Below, piece by piece: positions 25,204 to 35,430 of a DNA stretch of 64,000 nt (its first letter is position 1; the number at the start of each line of letters is the position of its first letter). A model generated the notes under the pieces. The model did no database searches. It was not told the DNA's origin and was given only the letters and a program-made list of their open reading frames with translations. The position numbers were made by a program, and so were the translations under genes. The stretch is taken from assembly GCF_000365025.1 (NCBI RefSeq), contig NZ_KB823011.1, forward strand, positions 1,136,621 through 1,200,620. The letters are read 5' to 3'. This stretch comes from Robiginitomaculum antarcticum DSM 21748 (GTDB lineage Bacteria; Pseudomonadota; Alphaproteobacteria; Caulobacterales; Maricaulaceae).

Positions 25204-27885
25204 ATGGCTTCTCTAGACAGCTTTAAATGCGAACGCACAATGACAGTGCGCGGCGGCGACTATACCTATTATGACCTTGGGCAGGCCGAGAAAAACGGGC
25301 TGAAAGGCATTTCAAAGCTGCCTAAGTCGCTCAAAGTGCTGCTGGAAAACCTCCTTCGCCACGAAGACGGAACAACCGTTAAAAAAGAAGATATTCAGGC
25401 GATTGCCGACTGGCTGAAGACGAAAAAAAGCACGCATGAGATTGCCTATCGTCCCGCCCGCGTCCTGATGCAGGATTTCACGGGCGTTCCGGCCGTTGTC
25501 GATCTGGCCGCTATGCGCGACGCCATGACCAATCTGGGCAAAAGTCCGGCCGCCATTAACCCGCTTAACCCTGTACATCTGGTCATCGACCACTCGGTCA
25601 TGGTCGATTATTACGGCACGAAAACCGCCTTTGCCAAAAACGTCGCCCGCGAATATGAGCGTAATGGCGAACGGTATGACTTCTTAAAATGGGGCCAAGG
25701 CGCCTTTGATAATTTCTCCGTTGTGCCTCCGGGCACAGGGATTTGCCATCAGGTCAATTTGGAAAATCTGGCGCAGACCGTTTGGACAAAAACCTCGGGC
25801 GGCAAAACCTACGCCTTCCCGGACACGCTTGTCGGCACAGACAGCCACACCACTATGATTAACGGTCTGTCCGTTCTGGGCTGGGGCGTTGGCGGTATTG
25901 AGGCCGAAGCGGCCATGCTGGGACAACCCGTCTCTATGCTGATCCCCGAAGTGATCGGCTTTGAGCTGACAGGCAAAATGACCGAAGGCTCCACCGCGAC
26001 GGATCTTGTGTTGACGGTTGTTAAAATGCTGCGTGAAAAAGGCGTTGTCGGTAAATTCGTTGAGTTTTATGGCAAAGGTCTGGATACGCTGTCTCTCGAA
26101 GACCAGGCCACAATTGCGAATATGGCGCCGGAATATGGCGCGACGTGCGGCTTCTTCCCGATTGATGATGACACGCTGAAATATCTTGAGGCCACGGGCC
26201 GCGACGAAGCGCGAATTGATCTGGTCAAAGCTTATGCCAAGACGCAAGGCCTGTGGCGTGATGATAGCGTTCCGACCTTCACCGATACTGTCCATCTGGA
26301 TATGTCATCCGTCGTGCCGTCGATCTCCGGCCCGAAACGCCCGCAGGACAAAATCGCGCTCAAAGGCGCGAATGTGAAATTTGCGCAAATCCTGCGTGAT
26401 GAATATAATAAGACGCCGTCAGGTGACAGCGCGGTTCAGGTTAAAGGCCGCGACTTTAGCGTCGATCACGGCGATGTTTTTATTGCTGCGATCACGTCAT
26501 GCACTAATACGTCCAATCCGTCCGTTATGATGGCGGCGGGTCTGCTCGCGAAACGCGCCAATGAACTGGGCCTAATGGTTAAACCCTGGGTGAAAACATC
26601 ACTGGCACCCGGGTCACAGGTTGTTGGCGAATATCTGGAAAAATCCAAATTGCAAAAAGAGCTGAACACACTGGGCTTTGACGTTGTCGGATATGGCTGC
26701 ACTACCTGCATCGGGAATTCCGGCCCCTTGGCCCCGGAGCTGTCCGAAGCTATTGCTGACGGCGATTTGGTCAGCTGCTCTGTCTTATCGGGCAATCGCA
26801 ACTTTGAAGGCCGCATCGGTCCGGATATCAAAGCCAATTTCCTCGCCTCGCCGCCGCTTGTCGTCGCCTACGCGCTGGCCGGCTCTATGCATCATGATTT
26901 TGAAGCCGATCCGCTGGGCGTGGATAAAGACGGTAATGAGATTTATCTGCGCGATATCTGGCCGGACAGCGCGGATATTGCCGCTGTTGTGCGCAAGATC
27001 ATTACCCGCAAAATGTTCACGGAGCGCTATGCCGATCTGTATAAAGGCGACAAAGAGTGGCAAAAAATTAAAGTCGGCGGCGGCAAAACCTATGAATGGA
27101 AGCCGGCCTCAACTTATGTGCGTAACCCGCCCTATTTTGACGGCATGACCATGACGCCGGACGCGATCGAAGATGTCAAAGACGCTAATATCCTCGCGCT
27201 ATTGGGTGATTCTATCACGACCGATCACATCTCTCCCGCCGGATCGATTAAACATGACGGCCCCGCCGGGGAGTATCTGTCAGCTCACCAAGTGCCCAAA
27301 GCCGAGTTTAACTCATTTGGGTCACGTCGCGGCAATCACGAAGTTATGATGCGCGGTACATTTGCCAATATCCGGATCAAAAACCAAATGGCGCCGGGCA
27401 CCGAAGGCGGCGTTACAAAATATGTCCCGACAGGCGACATTATGAGTATTTTTGATGCAGCCGAGAAATATAAAGCGTCCGGCAAAGACCTCGTGGTCTT
27501 TGCCGGAACGCTATATGGCAATGGTTCCTCGCGGGACTGGGCGGCCAAAGGCACAATCCTGTTAGGTGTTAAGGCCGTCATTGCCGGATCGTTCGAACGG
27601 ATTCACCGGTCTAATCTGATCGGAATGGGCGTTCTGCCTCTGGAATTCCAAGAGGGCGACAGCTGGACCAATCTGGGGATGACAGGCGACGAGACCGTGA
27701 CGATTACCGGCATTGAAGGCTTAAAACCGCGCGGTACGCTGGACGTGAATATCACCTTCCCTGACGGCAAGACAAAAACCATCACCGCAAATGTGCGTAT
27801 CGATACCGATAATGAACATGAATATTTCAAACATGGCGGCATCTTGCATTATGTGCTGCGTAATCTGGCCGCCGAAGCCGCTTAG
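25204..27885 (+). CDS. acnA: Aconitate hydratase AcnA
   Basis: 893 residues, typical AcnA/IRP1 type. The 4Fe-4S cluster ligands are Cys433 (TSCTNTSNPS), Cys499 and Cys502 (GYGCTTCIGNSG). GTDSHTTMINGL and the C-terminal swivelling domain with YGNGSSRDWAAKG are also present. It isomerises citrate to isocitrate in the TCA cycle, cytoplasmic. Start chosen at ATG 25204 (MASLDSFK), the conserved alphaproteobacterial start, with AGGA upstream; the longer frame from 25138 adds residues unlike the family. A strong terminator follows. Confidence 0.96.
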   Translation: MASLDSFKCERTMTVRGGDYTYYDLGQAEKNGLKGISKLPKSLKVLLENLLRHEDGTTVKKEDIQAIADWLKTKKSTHEIAYRPARVLMQDFTGVPAVVDLAAMRDAMTNLGKSPAAINPLNPVHLVIDHSVMVDYYGTKTAFAKNVAREYERNGERYDFLKWGQGAFDNFSVVPPGTGICHQVNLENLAQTVWTKTSGGKTYAFPDTLVGTDSHTTMINGLSVLGWGVGGIEAEAAMLGQPVSMLIPEVIGFELTGKMTEGSTATDLVLTVVKMLREKGVVGKFVEFYGKGLDTLSLEDQATIANMAPEYGATCGFFPIDDDTLKYLEATGRDEARIDLVKAYAKTQGLWRDDSVPTFTDTVHLDMSSVVPSISGPKRPQDKIALKGANVKFAQILRDEYNKTPSGDSAVQVKGRDFSVDHGDVFIAAITSCTNTSNPSVMMAAGLLAKRANELGLMVKPWVKTSLAPGSQVVGEYLEKSKLQKELNTLGFDVVGYGCTTCIGNSGPLAPELSEAIADGDLVSCSVLSGNRNFEGRIGPDIKANFLASPPLVVAYALAGSMHHDFEADPLGVDKDGNEIYLRDIWPDSADIAAVVRKIITRKMFTERYADLYKGDKEWQKIKVGGGKTYEWKPASTYVRNPPYFDGMTMTPDAIEDVKDANILALLGDSITTDHISPAGSIKHDGPAGEYLSAHQVPKAEFNSFGSRRGNHEVMMRGTFANIRIKNQMAPGTEGGVTKYVPTGDIMSIFDAAEKYKASGKDLVVFAGTLYGNGSSRDWAAKGTILLGVKAVIAGSFERIHRSNLIGMGVLPLEFQEGDSWTNLGMTGDETVTITGIEGLKPRGTLDVNITFPDGKTKTITANVRIDTDNEHEYFKHGGILHYVLRNLAAEAA

Positions 27886-27910
27886 CCTCCCGCGGATCAG
27901 ACAAAATTAA

Positions 27911-27943
27911 ACCCGCCGCGATGGTCATCGCGGCGGGTTTTTT
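27911..27943 (+). terminator. Rho-independent terminator after acnA
   Basis: ACCCGCCGCGATG and its complement form a long GC stem with a short loop (ATGGTCAT centre), followed by six Ts. An A tract on the other side may let it also serve the convergent gene. Confidence 0.9.
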
Positions 27944-27987
27944 CATTCCCGCGACTTATTTGCGGGTTATAGTCTTAAAAGTGCAGT

Positions 27988-28242
27988 TTATGCGCGTTTA
28001 ACCAAACGTACCAATAGCAGCAAAATAATTGCACCGATCATGGCATGAATGATCCAGCCGATAATGCCTGCGCCAATGACCAAACCGACCATGGGTAGCA
28101 CTAAACCGGCAATGAACGCACCGACAATGCCGACAACGACATTGCCGATTATGCCTAATCCACCGCCGCGAACAATCAAGCTCGCAAGCCAGCCTGCGAT
28201 ACCGCCGACAATCAAAAATACTAATAAACTCATTGGATCCAT
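27988..28242 (-). CDS. GlsB/YeaQ/YmgE-family membrane protein
   Basis: 84 residues with three membrane segments rich in glycine. GGIAGWLASLIVRGGG and GNVVVGIVGAFIAG are the transglycosylase-associated (GlsB/YeaQ) signature. These small inner-membrane proteins are often induced by envelope, acid or general stress; function unknown. AGGAGG lies just before the ATG. No EcfG-type promoter motif was seen upstream. Confidence 0.88.
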   Translation of the reverse strand: MDPMSLLVFLIVGGIAGWLASLIVRGGGLGIIGNVVVGIVGAFIAGLVLPMVGLVIGAGIIGWIIHAMIGAIILLLLVRLVKRA

Positions 28243-28305
28243 TATGATCTCCTCCCTTTATGGACATACAGACTGCACTGAATTTGATGCGGCGTCAAAC
28301 GTATA

Positions 28306-28932
28306 TCAGCCAATAATTGCCTCTACCAAAACTATGGCGCGGGCCAAAGCGTCATCGGGAGATAAATCAGTCGTATCAATAATGTGCGCGTCATCGGCCG
28401 GTTTTAGCGGGGCATCAGCGCGGGTGGAATCGCGAAGGTCACGTTCTTTGAGCTGCGCGAGCACGGTGTCATAATCCGCAGATTTGCCGAGGCTGATGAG
28501 CTCGTCATAGCGGCGGCGCGCGCGCTCTTCGGGATCAGCGTCAATGAACAGCTTCACATCGGCGTTCGGGCAGATCACCGTGCCGATATCACGCCCGTCT
28601 AAAATCGCGCCGCCATCTTGCGCGGCAAAGGCCTTTTGCGCGTCAAATAAGGCCGCCCGCACGCCGGGAATGACTGCAACTTTGGACGCCGCGCTGGCGA
28701 CATCGTCGTGAAGAAGCGCCGGATCAGAGAGCAGATCAAGATTGACGCGCTGCGCCGCCGCTATGGCAACGCCGGCATTGTCGGGACTGTGCCCCGCTTT
28801 CAGCAGGGCGTAGCCGACCGCGCGGTACAGCTTGCCTGTATCCAGATGCGGCAGGCCCATATGCGCCGCCAGACATTTAGCTAGCGTGCCTTTACCGCTC
28901 GCCAGCGTTCCGTCTATGGCAATAACGCTCAT
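28306..28932 (-). CDS. cmk: Cytidylate kinase
   Basis: 208 residues. The P-loop is IDGTLASGKGTLA (usually GPxxSGKGT; here the residues before it read DGTLASGKGT). LDTGKLYRAVG is the NMP-binding element and DGRDIGTVICPNADVKLFIDA the core motif. It phosphorylates CMP and dCMP. It overlaps the end of aroA by four bases (ATGA), a common aroA-cmk arrangement in alphaproteobacteria. Confidence 0.94.
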   Translation of the reverse strand: MSVIAIDGTLASGKGTLAKCLAAHMGLPHLDTGKLYRAVGYALLKAGHSPDNAGVAIAAAQRVNLDLLSDPALLHDDVASAASKVAVIPGVRAALFDAQKAFAAQDGGAILDGRDIGTVICPNADVKLFIDADPEERARRRYDELISLGKSADYDTVLAQLKERDLRDSTRADAPLKPADDAHIIDTTDLSPDDALARAIVLVEAIIG

Positions 28933-30341
28933 GATGTGGGTTGCGTCATAGCAGCGCCCAAACCGGTAAACAGATCAAAAAAATTGGGAAAGCTCGTCGC
29001 GATCATCGATGCGTCATCAATGGCAACAGGGGCTTTGCAGCGCAGCCCCGCGATCAGCGCGCTCATCGCAATGCGGTGGTCATGATGTGTGGTGACTACC
29101 GCGCCGCCCGGGAGGGTTTTCCCGCCTGTGCCGGTTACGGTCAGGCCATCTTTTAGCTCTGTCACATCTGCGCCAATGACGGACAACAGGTTTGCCGTTG
29201 CGGAAATACGGTCACTTTCCTTCACCCGAAGCTCGCCTATGCCGTCCATGACAGTCGGGCCATGGGCAAAGGCGGCAGCCACGGCCAATACGGGATATTC
29301 GTCGATCATGGACGCGGCGCGGCGCGGCGGAACATCTACGCCGTAAAGCGCGCTATATTTGATGTGCAGATCCGCCAGGACTTCACCGCCGGAGATGCGA
29401 AAATTGCCGGCGATAATATGGCCGCCCATCTCCACCAACGTTTCGAACAGACCTGTACGTGATGGGTTCATCATCACGTTCTCGATGACAATATCAGATC
29501 CGGGCGATATCAGCGCCGCAACGATCAGAAATGCTGCTGAGGAGGGATCGCCCGGTACGGTGACGTGGCATCCGCTCAGAGCTTGCGGGCCGGACAGGCG
29601 CACGATCTGGCCATCGCCATTTGGGATTTGTTCCAGCTTTGCGCCGAAGGCCCGTAGCATATTTTCCGTATGATCGCGCGTCATATGCGCTTCGGTAATA
29701 CTGCTCGTGCCCTTGGCATTTAGCGCCGCCAAAAGAATTGCGGACTTCACCTGCGCACTGGCGATAGGGGGAGCATAGCTAATCGGCGTGAGGTTTGACG
29801 TCCCAATGACTGTAAGAGGGAGGCGGTCATTTGAGTTATCAGAGCTGATCTTTGCGCCCATTTGCGATAAGGGCTTGGTCACGCGGCCCATAGGACGCGA
29901 GGACAGTGAGGCGTCGCCCACATAGCGCGCCGTGACCGGATAACCGGCGGCGGCGCCCATGATCAGGCGCACGCCCGTTCCGGCATTGCCGCAATCGACA
30001 GGGTTTTGCGGGCTTTTAAATCCTGCATCGCCGCGGCCTTTAATGCTCCAAACGCCGTCTTTGGCCCGCACGATATCTGCGCCAAAGGCCCGCATCGCCC
30101 CGGCCGTGGACATAATATCTGCCCCCTCAAGCAGGCCGGAAACCGTCGTTGTGCCGCGGGCCATCGCGCCGAAAATCATCGCGCGGTGGGATATGGATTT
30201 ATCGCCTGGCGCCACAACATGGCCTTGCAAAGCTCCGCCGCACACGCTTTGCGCCTTATCGGCGTCAAAGTTTGTTATCTGGCCGCGCTGCGCGCGAAAT
30301 TTAGGTAATGTCATTGTCACAGTTTTTGTCGGTTGACTCAT
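28929..30341 (-). CDS. aroA: 3-phosphoshikimate 1-carboxyvinyltransferase (EPSP synthase, CP4-like class)
   Basis: 470 residues. GDKSISHRAMIFGAMARG, GDASLSSRPMGRV, MTRDHTENML, RVKESDRISA and DHRIAMS are EPSPS signatures, and the pattern follows the Agrobacterium CP4 class closely. At the position that is Ala in CP4 (NAATG) this protein has Gly121 (NAGTG), the common glyphosate-sensitive residue. It catalyses the sixth step of the shikimate pathway. It starts at ATG 30341 or 30314 and is translationally coupled to cmk. Confidence 0.95.
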   Translation of the reverse strand: MSQPTKTVTMTLPKFRAQRGQITNFDADKAQSVCGGALQGHVVAPGDKSISHRAMIFGAMARGTTTVSGLLEGADIMSTAGAMRAFGADIVRAKDGVWSIKGRGDAGFKSPQNPVDCGNAGTGVRLIMGAAAGYPVTARYVGDASLSSRPMGRVTKPLSQMGAKISSDNSNDRLPLTVIGTSNLTPISYAPPIASAQVKSAILLAALNAKGTSSITEAHMTRDHTENMLRAFGAKLEQIPNGDGQIVRLSGPQALSGCHVTVPGDPSSAAFLIVAALISPGSDIVIENVMMNPSRTGLFETLVEMGGHIIAGNFRISGGEVLADLHIKYSALYGVDVPPRRAASMIDEYPVLAVAAAFAHGPTVMDGIGELRVKESDRISATANLLSVIGADVTELKDGLTVTGTGGKTLPGGAVVTTHHDHRIAMSALIAGLRCKAPVAIDDASMIATSFPNFFDLFTGLGAAMTQPTS

Positions 30342-30474
30342 AGGGTTTGGGCGCTAAGCAAGCGGGTGTTTAGGCTCGCCATGCCCCTTTTGACAACCCC
30401 AAAGCGGCGCTTTATGGCAAAGCATAGGTGATTAAAGCGGCGCATGAGGCGGCCCCGAGAAAAAGGATATTATT

Positions 30475-30951
30475 GTGGCCAAAGTTGATTTGGGAACCAA
30501 GCGGACTTGTCCGGAGTGCGAAAGCAAATTCTACGACCTGACGCGTAATCCGGCAGTGTGCCCGAAATGCGCTTATACATTTGACCCGGCCGCAGTCGCG
30601 CCGGGCAGTGCAGCTGCAAAACCCTTTGAAGGCAATGATTACGAAGATGATGAAGACGAAAAGTCTAAATCAAAATCCTCTGATGACGATGACGATGAAG
30701 ACGAGGCCGAAGATGAAGCCCGCGAGCTTGAGCTTGACGGTGATGACGCGGCATTAATCTCTGGCGGCGATGATGATGACGAAGATTCCGGCGGCAAACC
30801 GGATATGGACGGCTTTTCAAGCAGTGACGAAGTCGATGATGATGAAGAAGATGCAGATGCGGCTTTGGTCAGTGACGAAGACACGGTTCTACCGACCGAT
30901 GACGACGATGATGATGAAGACGACATTGATGACGAAGAAATCGAAATCTAG
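30475..30951 (+). CDS. FYDLN-acid protein (TIGR02300 family)
   Basis: 158 residues. The N-terminus has a zinc-ribbon-like CPECESKFYDLTRNPAVCPKC with four cysteines, then a long tail almost entirely of Asp and Glu with a few Lys/Ser. This zinc-binding head plus acidic tail is the alphaproteobacterial TIGR02300 family, of unknown function. It begins with GTG at 30475. A hairpin AAGCGG-N6-CCGCTT lies shortly after the stop. Confidence 0.88.
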   Translation: MAKVDLGTKRTCPECESKFYDLTRNPAVCPKCAYTFDPAAVAPGSAAAKPFEGNDYEDDEDEKSKSKSSDDDDDEDEAEDEARELELDGDDAALISGGDDDDEDSGGKPDMDGFSSSDEVDDDEEDADAALVSDEDTVLPTDDDDDDEDDIDDEEIEI

Positions 30952-31110
30952 CTCTTTTTTCATTATTTCGGCCAAGCGGTTATTGCCGCTTGCGCCGCGT
31001 GCGGCCCTCTATTAGAAGGCGCGCTTAAATCAAGACGAGCGGCTTTAACGCCTCTTGTCATGATTTTTTAAGCTTCTCCGAAGCGCTTCCGGCTTAGCCG
31101 GAACACCTTA

Positions 31111-31186
<76 letters not shown>

Positions 31187-31344
31187 TGGGTTCGCGAGGC
31201 GAAACGTCCTTCCTATTTTTTAGTCGTACGTACGGACTTGTTGTCTTCTCACGCGCGGCGCTATGACCGCTATAGAAATTATAAAAGCAATTACCCCCTA
31301 AACCCTGACTTTACATCCTGTTCGCCGCGCGCCATCTCCTGCTT

Positions 31345-33150
31345 ATGACACCGCCCCGCTCTATCCTTAAATCGACATTCGGATTCGATAAATTCCGGCC
31401 CGGGCAGGACGGGGTGATCGAGCAGATTATGGCGCGGCAAAATGTTCTTGCCGTGATGCCGACCGGAGCGGGTAAATCGCTGTGTTACCAAGTTCCGGCT
31501 TTGCTGTTTGACCGGGTGAGTGTCGTGGTGTCGCCTCTTGTTGCCCTGATGGATAATCAGGCCGCGGGCCTGCGCGCCAATGGTGTGGACGTAGCCTGTA
31601 TCCATTCCGGGCAACCGCGCGAGGTCAATGTCGCGCAGTGGCGGCGTGTGTCATCCGGTCAGGCGAAACTGCTGTATCTTTCGCCCGAACGGCTGATGAC
31701 GCCGCGTATGATGTCGGCCATGAAGAGCCTTTCGCCCGCCATGTTTGTTATTGACGAGGCGCATTGCGTGTCCAAATGGGGTCCGGCGTTTCGCCCCGAA
31801 TATGCCCGGCTTGAGAGACTTAAAACCGAGTTTCCGGGTGCGGTGATTGCCGCCTTTACGGCGACGGCGGATGAGGCAACGCGAAATGATATTGCCAAAG
31901 TTTTATTTGACGGGCGCGGCCAAATTGTCGTGCAGGGATTTGACCGGCCTAATTTGTCGCTCGCGATCAATGCCAAAACCGACCGGAAATTACAGCTCGC
32001 CCGGTTTATGGAGGGCGTTCGCGGACAGTCCGGTATTATTTATGCGCTGTCGCGTAAAAACACCGAAGAATTTGCGGCGCATCTGGTCGCTGCCGGGCAT
32101 AAGGCTTTACCCTATCATGCCGGGCTGGACGCGCCGCTTCGCTTTGATACCCAAGAGCGGTTTATGGCTGAAGACGGTCTGGTGATCGTCGCGACCATCG
32201 CCTTTGGCATGGGTATTGATAAACCGGATATTAGGTTTGTCTACCATACCAATTTACCCGGTTCGCTGGAGGCTTATTATCAAGAGATTGGCCGCGCAGG
32301 CCGGGACGGCGCGCCGGCGTTGACTGCTTTATGTTACGGCCTTGATGATGTGCGCATGCGGCGGCAATTTATCATGAATGACGGCGCCGGATCGGATCAT
32401 CAAAGCAGAGAGCTTCGGCGGCTCGACGCGCTTTTGTCCTATTGCGAAGCCTCGACTTGCCGCCGCCAGGTTATGCTGGCTTATTTCGGCGAAGCTGCGG
32501 AGCCTTGCGGGAATTGTGACAATTGTGACAATCCGCCCGTCATGGTCGACGCGACCGAGCCGCTAAAGCATGTTCTGACGACAATAGAGGACACGGGCGC
32601 GCGCTTTGGGCAAGCCCATATTATTGCCGTTGCGCGGGGCGCGGATACAGAGCGCGTGCGCCAATTTAGCCATCAGGACACCAAGGGGTATGGTCAGGCG
32701 AAGGCCTGCGGATCACCCTATCTGCAAGGCCTGATCCGCCAAGCGCTCGCCAGCAGCCATATTGATATGGATATTGAACGTTTTGGCGCGCTGACGGTTA
32801 CCGATAAAGGCCGCGCCGTGCTGGGCGGACATGAGACATTTGAGTGCAAAGCGATTGTGGCGAGCAAGCCCGATAAACGCACAAATAATAAACGTATTAA
32901 AAGCGCGGCCCAAAATGCATTATCAGAGCGAGATCAAGAGCTTTTGTCCCGTCTTAAATTAAAGCGCATGGAAATTTCACGCGCCCTTGGAAAGCCTGCC
33001 TATATTGTTTTCACAGACGCGACTCTAATCGATATGGCGCAAAAACGTCCCGATAATCCGGACGCCATGCTTGATGTGTCCGGAGTTGGTCATGTCAAAT
33101 TCGAGAAATTCGGACCGGCTTTTTTAGAGGTCATACGGTCAGCGGATTAG
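31345..33150 (+). CDS. recQ: ATP-dependent DNA helicase RecQ
   Basis: 601 residues. The SF2 helicase core has MPTGAGKSLC (Walker A, Lys44), VIDEAHCVSKWG (DEAH), the RecQ aromatic-rich loop region and QEIGRAGRDG motif VI. The zinc-binding subdomain has CxxC clusters (STCRRQ and PCGNCDNC), and a winged helix and a C-terminal HRDC domain complete the protein. It unwinds recombination intermediates. No strong ribosome-binding site is seen, but the ATG at 31345 fits the family start. Confidence 0.95.
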   Translation: MTPPRSILKSTFGFDKFRPGQDGVIEQIMARQNVLAVMPTGAGKSLCYQVPALLFDRVSVVVSPLVALMDNQAAGLRANGVDVACIHSGQPREVNVAQWRRVSSGQAKLLYLSPERLMTPRMMSAMKSLSPAMFVIDEAHCVSKWGPAFRPEYARLERLKTEFPGAVIAAFTATADEATRNDIAKVLFDGRGQIVVQGFDRPNLSLAINAKTDRKLQLARFMEGVRGQSGIIYALSRKNTEEFAAHLVAAGHKALPYHAGLDAPLRFDTQERFMAEDGLVIVATIAFGMGIDKPDIRFVYHTNLPGSLEAYYQEIGRAGRDGAPALTALCYGLDDVRMRRQFIMNDGAGSDHQSRELRRLDALLSYCEASTCRRQVMLAYFGEAAEPCGNCDNCDNPPVMVDATEPLKHVLTTIEDTGARFGQAHIIAVARGADTERVRQFSHQDTKGYGQAKACGSPYLQGLIRQALASSHIDMDIERFGALTVTDKGRAVLGGHETFECKAIVASKPDKRTNNKRIKSAAQNALSERDQELLSRLKLKRMEISRALGKPAYIVFTDATLIDMAQKRPDNPDAMLDVSGVGHVKFEKFGPAFLEVIRSAD

Positions 33151-33317
33151 ACGGTTAGAATCTGTCAAAAGCGGTTTAACATGTGCGGTGCCCGTATAAA
33201 TATTAAGCGCCTCTGAGCTCTATTAGACCCTATGTTCGGATATTATGGCCGCTTAAAGCGATTTCCGCGCTGCATTAATATTCGTCTAAGCAGGTTAGCT
33301 ACTTGTATAGCCTTCCC

Positions 33318-34136
33318 TCAATTAAGGGCTTCCACAATGCCGCGATGGTCTGGATTTTGAGAATGCAAATAGACGCAATTATAAAGGTTCAAATCGTTTA
33401 CTTTCATTTCAAGTAATTTATCTTCGAAATAGGCATATTGAGTCCAACCCTTCGCGCGAAGCCAAAGGTCGGCATCTTCATTATTTGCCATGAGCAAAAC
33501 TGGAAAATGAGAGCGTATTGTATGTTTTGCGCCTTGCAGTACATCCAATTCAAAACCTTGCACATGTATTTTAAGAAAAAAGGGTTTAAAAGAAAACTTG
33601 TCCAAAGCGCTTATATGACATGGATGTTTTTCGACCCTGAGCAGCTCAGGCTTAAATCTCCAAACAGTGTCTGGGTTTAACCAATTTGATGCCCTACCTT
33701 CGGAAAAAGATGACAATCCATCATACATAAAGTCTCGATAATACGGCACATAAAGTTCGGCGGACATAGTCCGGTTTCCCAGACCAATATTGTGTAAGGC
33801 TAAATTATTATCGACCCCGTGGCGGGTGACGAGCTTTCTAAATAAAGGGGCGCTGGGCTCAAATGCGTTGATTTGAACTGATGCGTGGTAGAGGCGGATA
33901 GCCTCAATACTCTGCCCGCGGTTCGCTCCGACATCAATTGCGCACCGCCCCTTAGGATATAGAGTTTTTAATATCTCAAATTCCGGCTCAAACGGTCTTT
34001 TGCGCAATTTTCGAATAGAGCATTGAATGTTCGTTTTCGCATCCAATAAGCCGCCAAATCGACTTTGTAAGTCGCGAATAAACCTTTGAGACCCTGTCAT
34101 ATCGTTACTTAAACCTATATCGCGAATGGCCGACAT
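33318..34136 (-). CDS. FkbM-family methyltransferase
   Basis: 272 residues. The SAM-binding motif IDVGANRGQSIEAIR (about 76-90) and AFEPSAPLFRKL are FkbM signatures, and FFLKIHVQGFELDVLQGA is the usual C-terminal FkbM motif. It probably O-methylates a sugar in surface polysaccharide. It is divergent from the next gene and marks the start of an AT-richer cluster of polysaccharide genes. Confidence 0.85.
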   Translation of the reverse strand: MSAIRDIGLSNDMTGSQRFIRDLQSRFGGLLDAKTNIQCSIRKLRKRPFEPEFEILKTLYPKGRCAIDVGANRGQSIEAIRLYHASVQINAFEPSAPLFRKLVTRHGVDNNLALHNIGLGNRTMSAELYVPYYRDFMYDGLSSFSEGRASNWLNPDTVWRFKPELLRVEKHPCHISALDKFSFKPFFLKIHVQGFELDVLQGAKHTIRSHFPVLLMANNEDADLWLRAKGWTQYAYFEDKLLEMKVNDLNLYNCVYLHSQNPDHRGIVEALN

Positions 34137-34254
34137 TGAATATTTTTCAATCGTGTCGTTATTAATACACCTTATATCTTTATAGCCTTTAAATATAATA
34201 CAAGGCCGAGCGGGCTCGCTTTTGCGGCCCTGCTATCCATTGAGCCATGTATTT

Positions 34255-35430
34255 ATGTTCAAAGAGAAGCCGCTAACAGGCAAAATTAATATGATGTATA
34301 AGCCCCCAACCGTTTTCACACATGGCCTGTTGCGCAAAACATCACCTATGGCTGGTCTGCAAATGCATCAATCCGCCGCGATAAATTGGCTAAAAAGAGC
34401 CCATGACGCGACTCCGGATGACGGTGTTGGATATGGCTATTACCTTAGGGGATACCCTTTTCGGGCTTATGGTTTTGGCTGGCGTCCGAGCTACGTGGAA
34501 ACATCCGGTTATATCGTTGAAACCTTTTATGACATTGCAACTGCTTATGATGATGCGGACGCATCCATTAGAGCCGAGCGAATTGGTCGATGGCTTCTCA
34601 CTATGCAAAACCAAGACGGGTCATTTCCAAATAACAGGCTTAATGATCTCCGCGGCATCGTCTTCGATACAGGTCAGGTGCTGTTTGGGTTGCTGAGATG
34701 CTATAGGGAAACGGGTGATATAAAATTCCAACTTGCCTCACAAAAAGCTGCTGACTGGTTGACAAGTCAACTCGATAAAGATGGAGTCTGGCGGAAACAT
34801 ACCCATCTAAGCAATATTCATACCTATAACACACGCGTCGCATGGGCCTTATTGGAATATCACAAAACTTTCCCTCATGAAGGGTTTGATATGGGTGCTC
34901 GACAGAATTTGTATTGGGCCATTTCACAACAAACAGATATTGGGCTATTTAGAAATTGTAGCTTTAAAAAAGGACATGCGCCTCACACCCATACAATCGC
35001 ATATGCGATCAGAGGACTTTTTGAAGGCGGACTATTATTAGGAGATGAGCGTATTCTTTCCGCGTCTCTCAAAGCAGCGCTTTATATGGCGGAATATGTT
35101 GATGAAACAGGTTTCATCCCGGGCCGGGTTAGTGAAGCGGGCATACCCTATAATGCTTACTCATGCCTCACAGGAAATTGCCAATTGGCAATTATATGGT
35201 TCAAGATGAGTCAATATTTTAATTACACTACACTAAATGACAAAGCCGGTGCTGCATTGGATTATGTCATAAGGAGACATAATGTAAATTCGAGAAATAA
35301 AAATATTCGGGGAGCTGTTAAAGGATCACAGCCAATTTGGGGAGGCTATACACCTTTGGCTTATCCAAATTGGGCCGCAAAGTTCCTGATTGATGCGATA
35401 CTTATCAAAGAGTCTATGCCGGAATCATAA
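34255..35430 (+). CDS. Alpha/alpha-toroid protein of a polysaccharide cluster
   Basis: About 391 residues, all helical with repeating hairpin motifs: SAAINWLKRAHD, RIGRWLLTMQNQDGSFP, QKAADWLTSQLDKDGVW, WALLEYHKTFP and ALDYVIRRHN. This is an (alpha/alpha) barrel like those of glycosidases, polysaccharide lyases or epimerases. Similar proteins in exopolysaccharide clusters are sometimes annotated loosely as delta-aminolevulinate dehydratase, which this is not. A frame from TTG 34222 exists, but ATG 34255, 34291 or 34294 are better starts; no clear ribosome-binding site decides. Its stop overlaps the WecG-family gene (TAATG). Its position suggests trimming or modifying a glycan. The catalytic residues are unknown. 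Confidence 0.6.
   Translation: MFKEKPLTGKINMMYKPPTVFTHGLLRKTSPMAGLQMHQSAAINWLKRAHDATPDDGVGYGYYLRGYPFRAYGFGWRPSYVETSGYIVETFYDIATAYDDADASIRAERIGRWLLTMQNQDGSFPNNRLNDLRGIVFDTGQVLFGLLRCYRETGDIKFQLASQKAADWLTSQLDKDGVWRKHTHLSNIHTYNTRVAWALLEYHKTFPHEGFDMGARQNLYWAISQQTDIGLFRNCSFKKGHAPHTHTIAYAIRGLFEGGLLLGDERILSASLKAALYMAEYVDETGFIPGRVSEAGIPYNAYSCLTGNCQLAIIWFKMSQYFNYTTLNDKAGAALDYVIRRHNVNSRNKNIRGAVKGSQPIWGGYTPLAYPNWAAKFLIDAILIKESMPES

Noticed and set aside
30639-30926. Serine-rich frame opposite the FYDLN-acid protein
   Set aside because: It is only the complement of Asp/Glu codons; the plus-strand protein is a known family.
34216-34247. Minus strand GGCTCAATGGATAGCA looks like a tRNA-Arg D arm
   Set aside because: No complete tRNA can be folded; the acceptor and T arms are missing. 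It may be chance or a decayed fragment.
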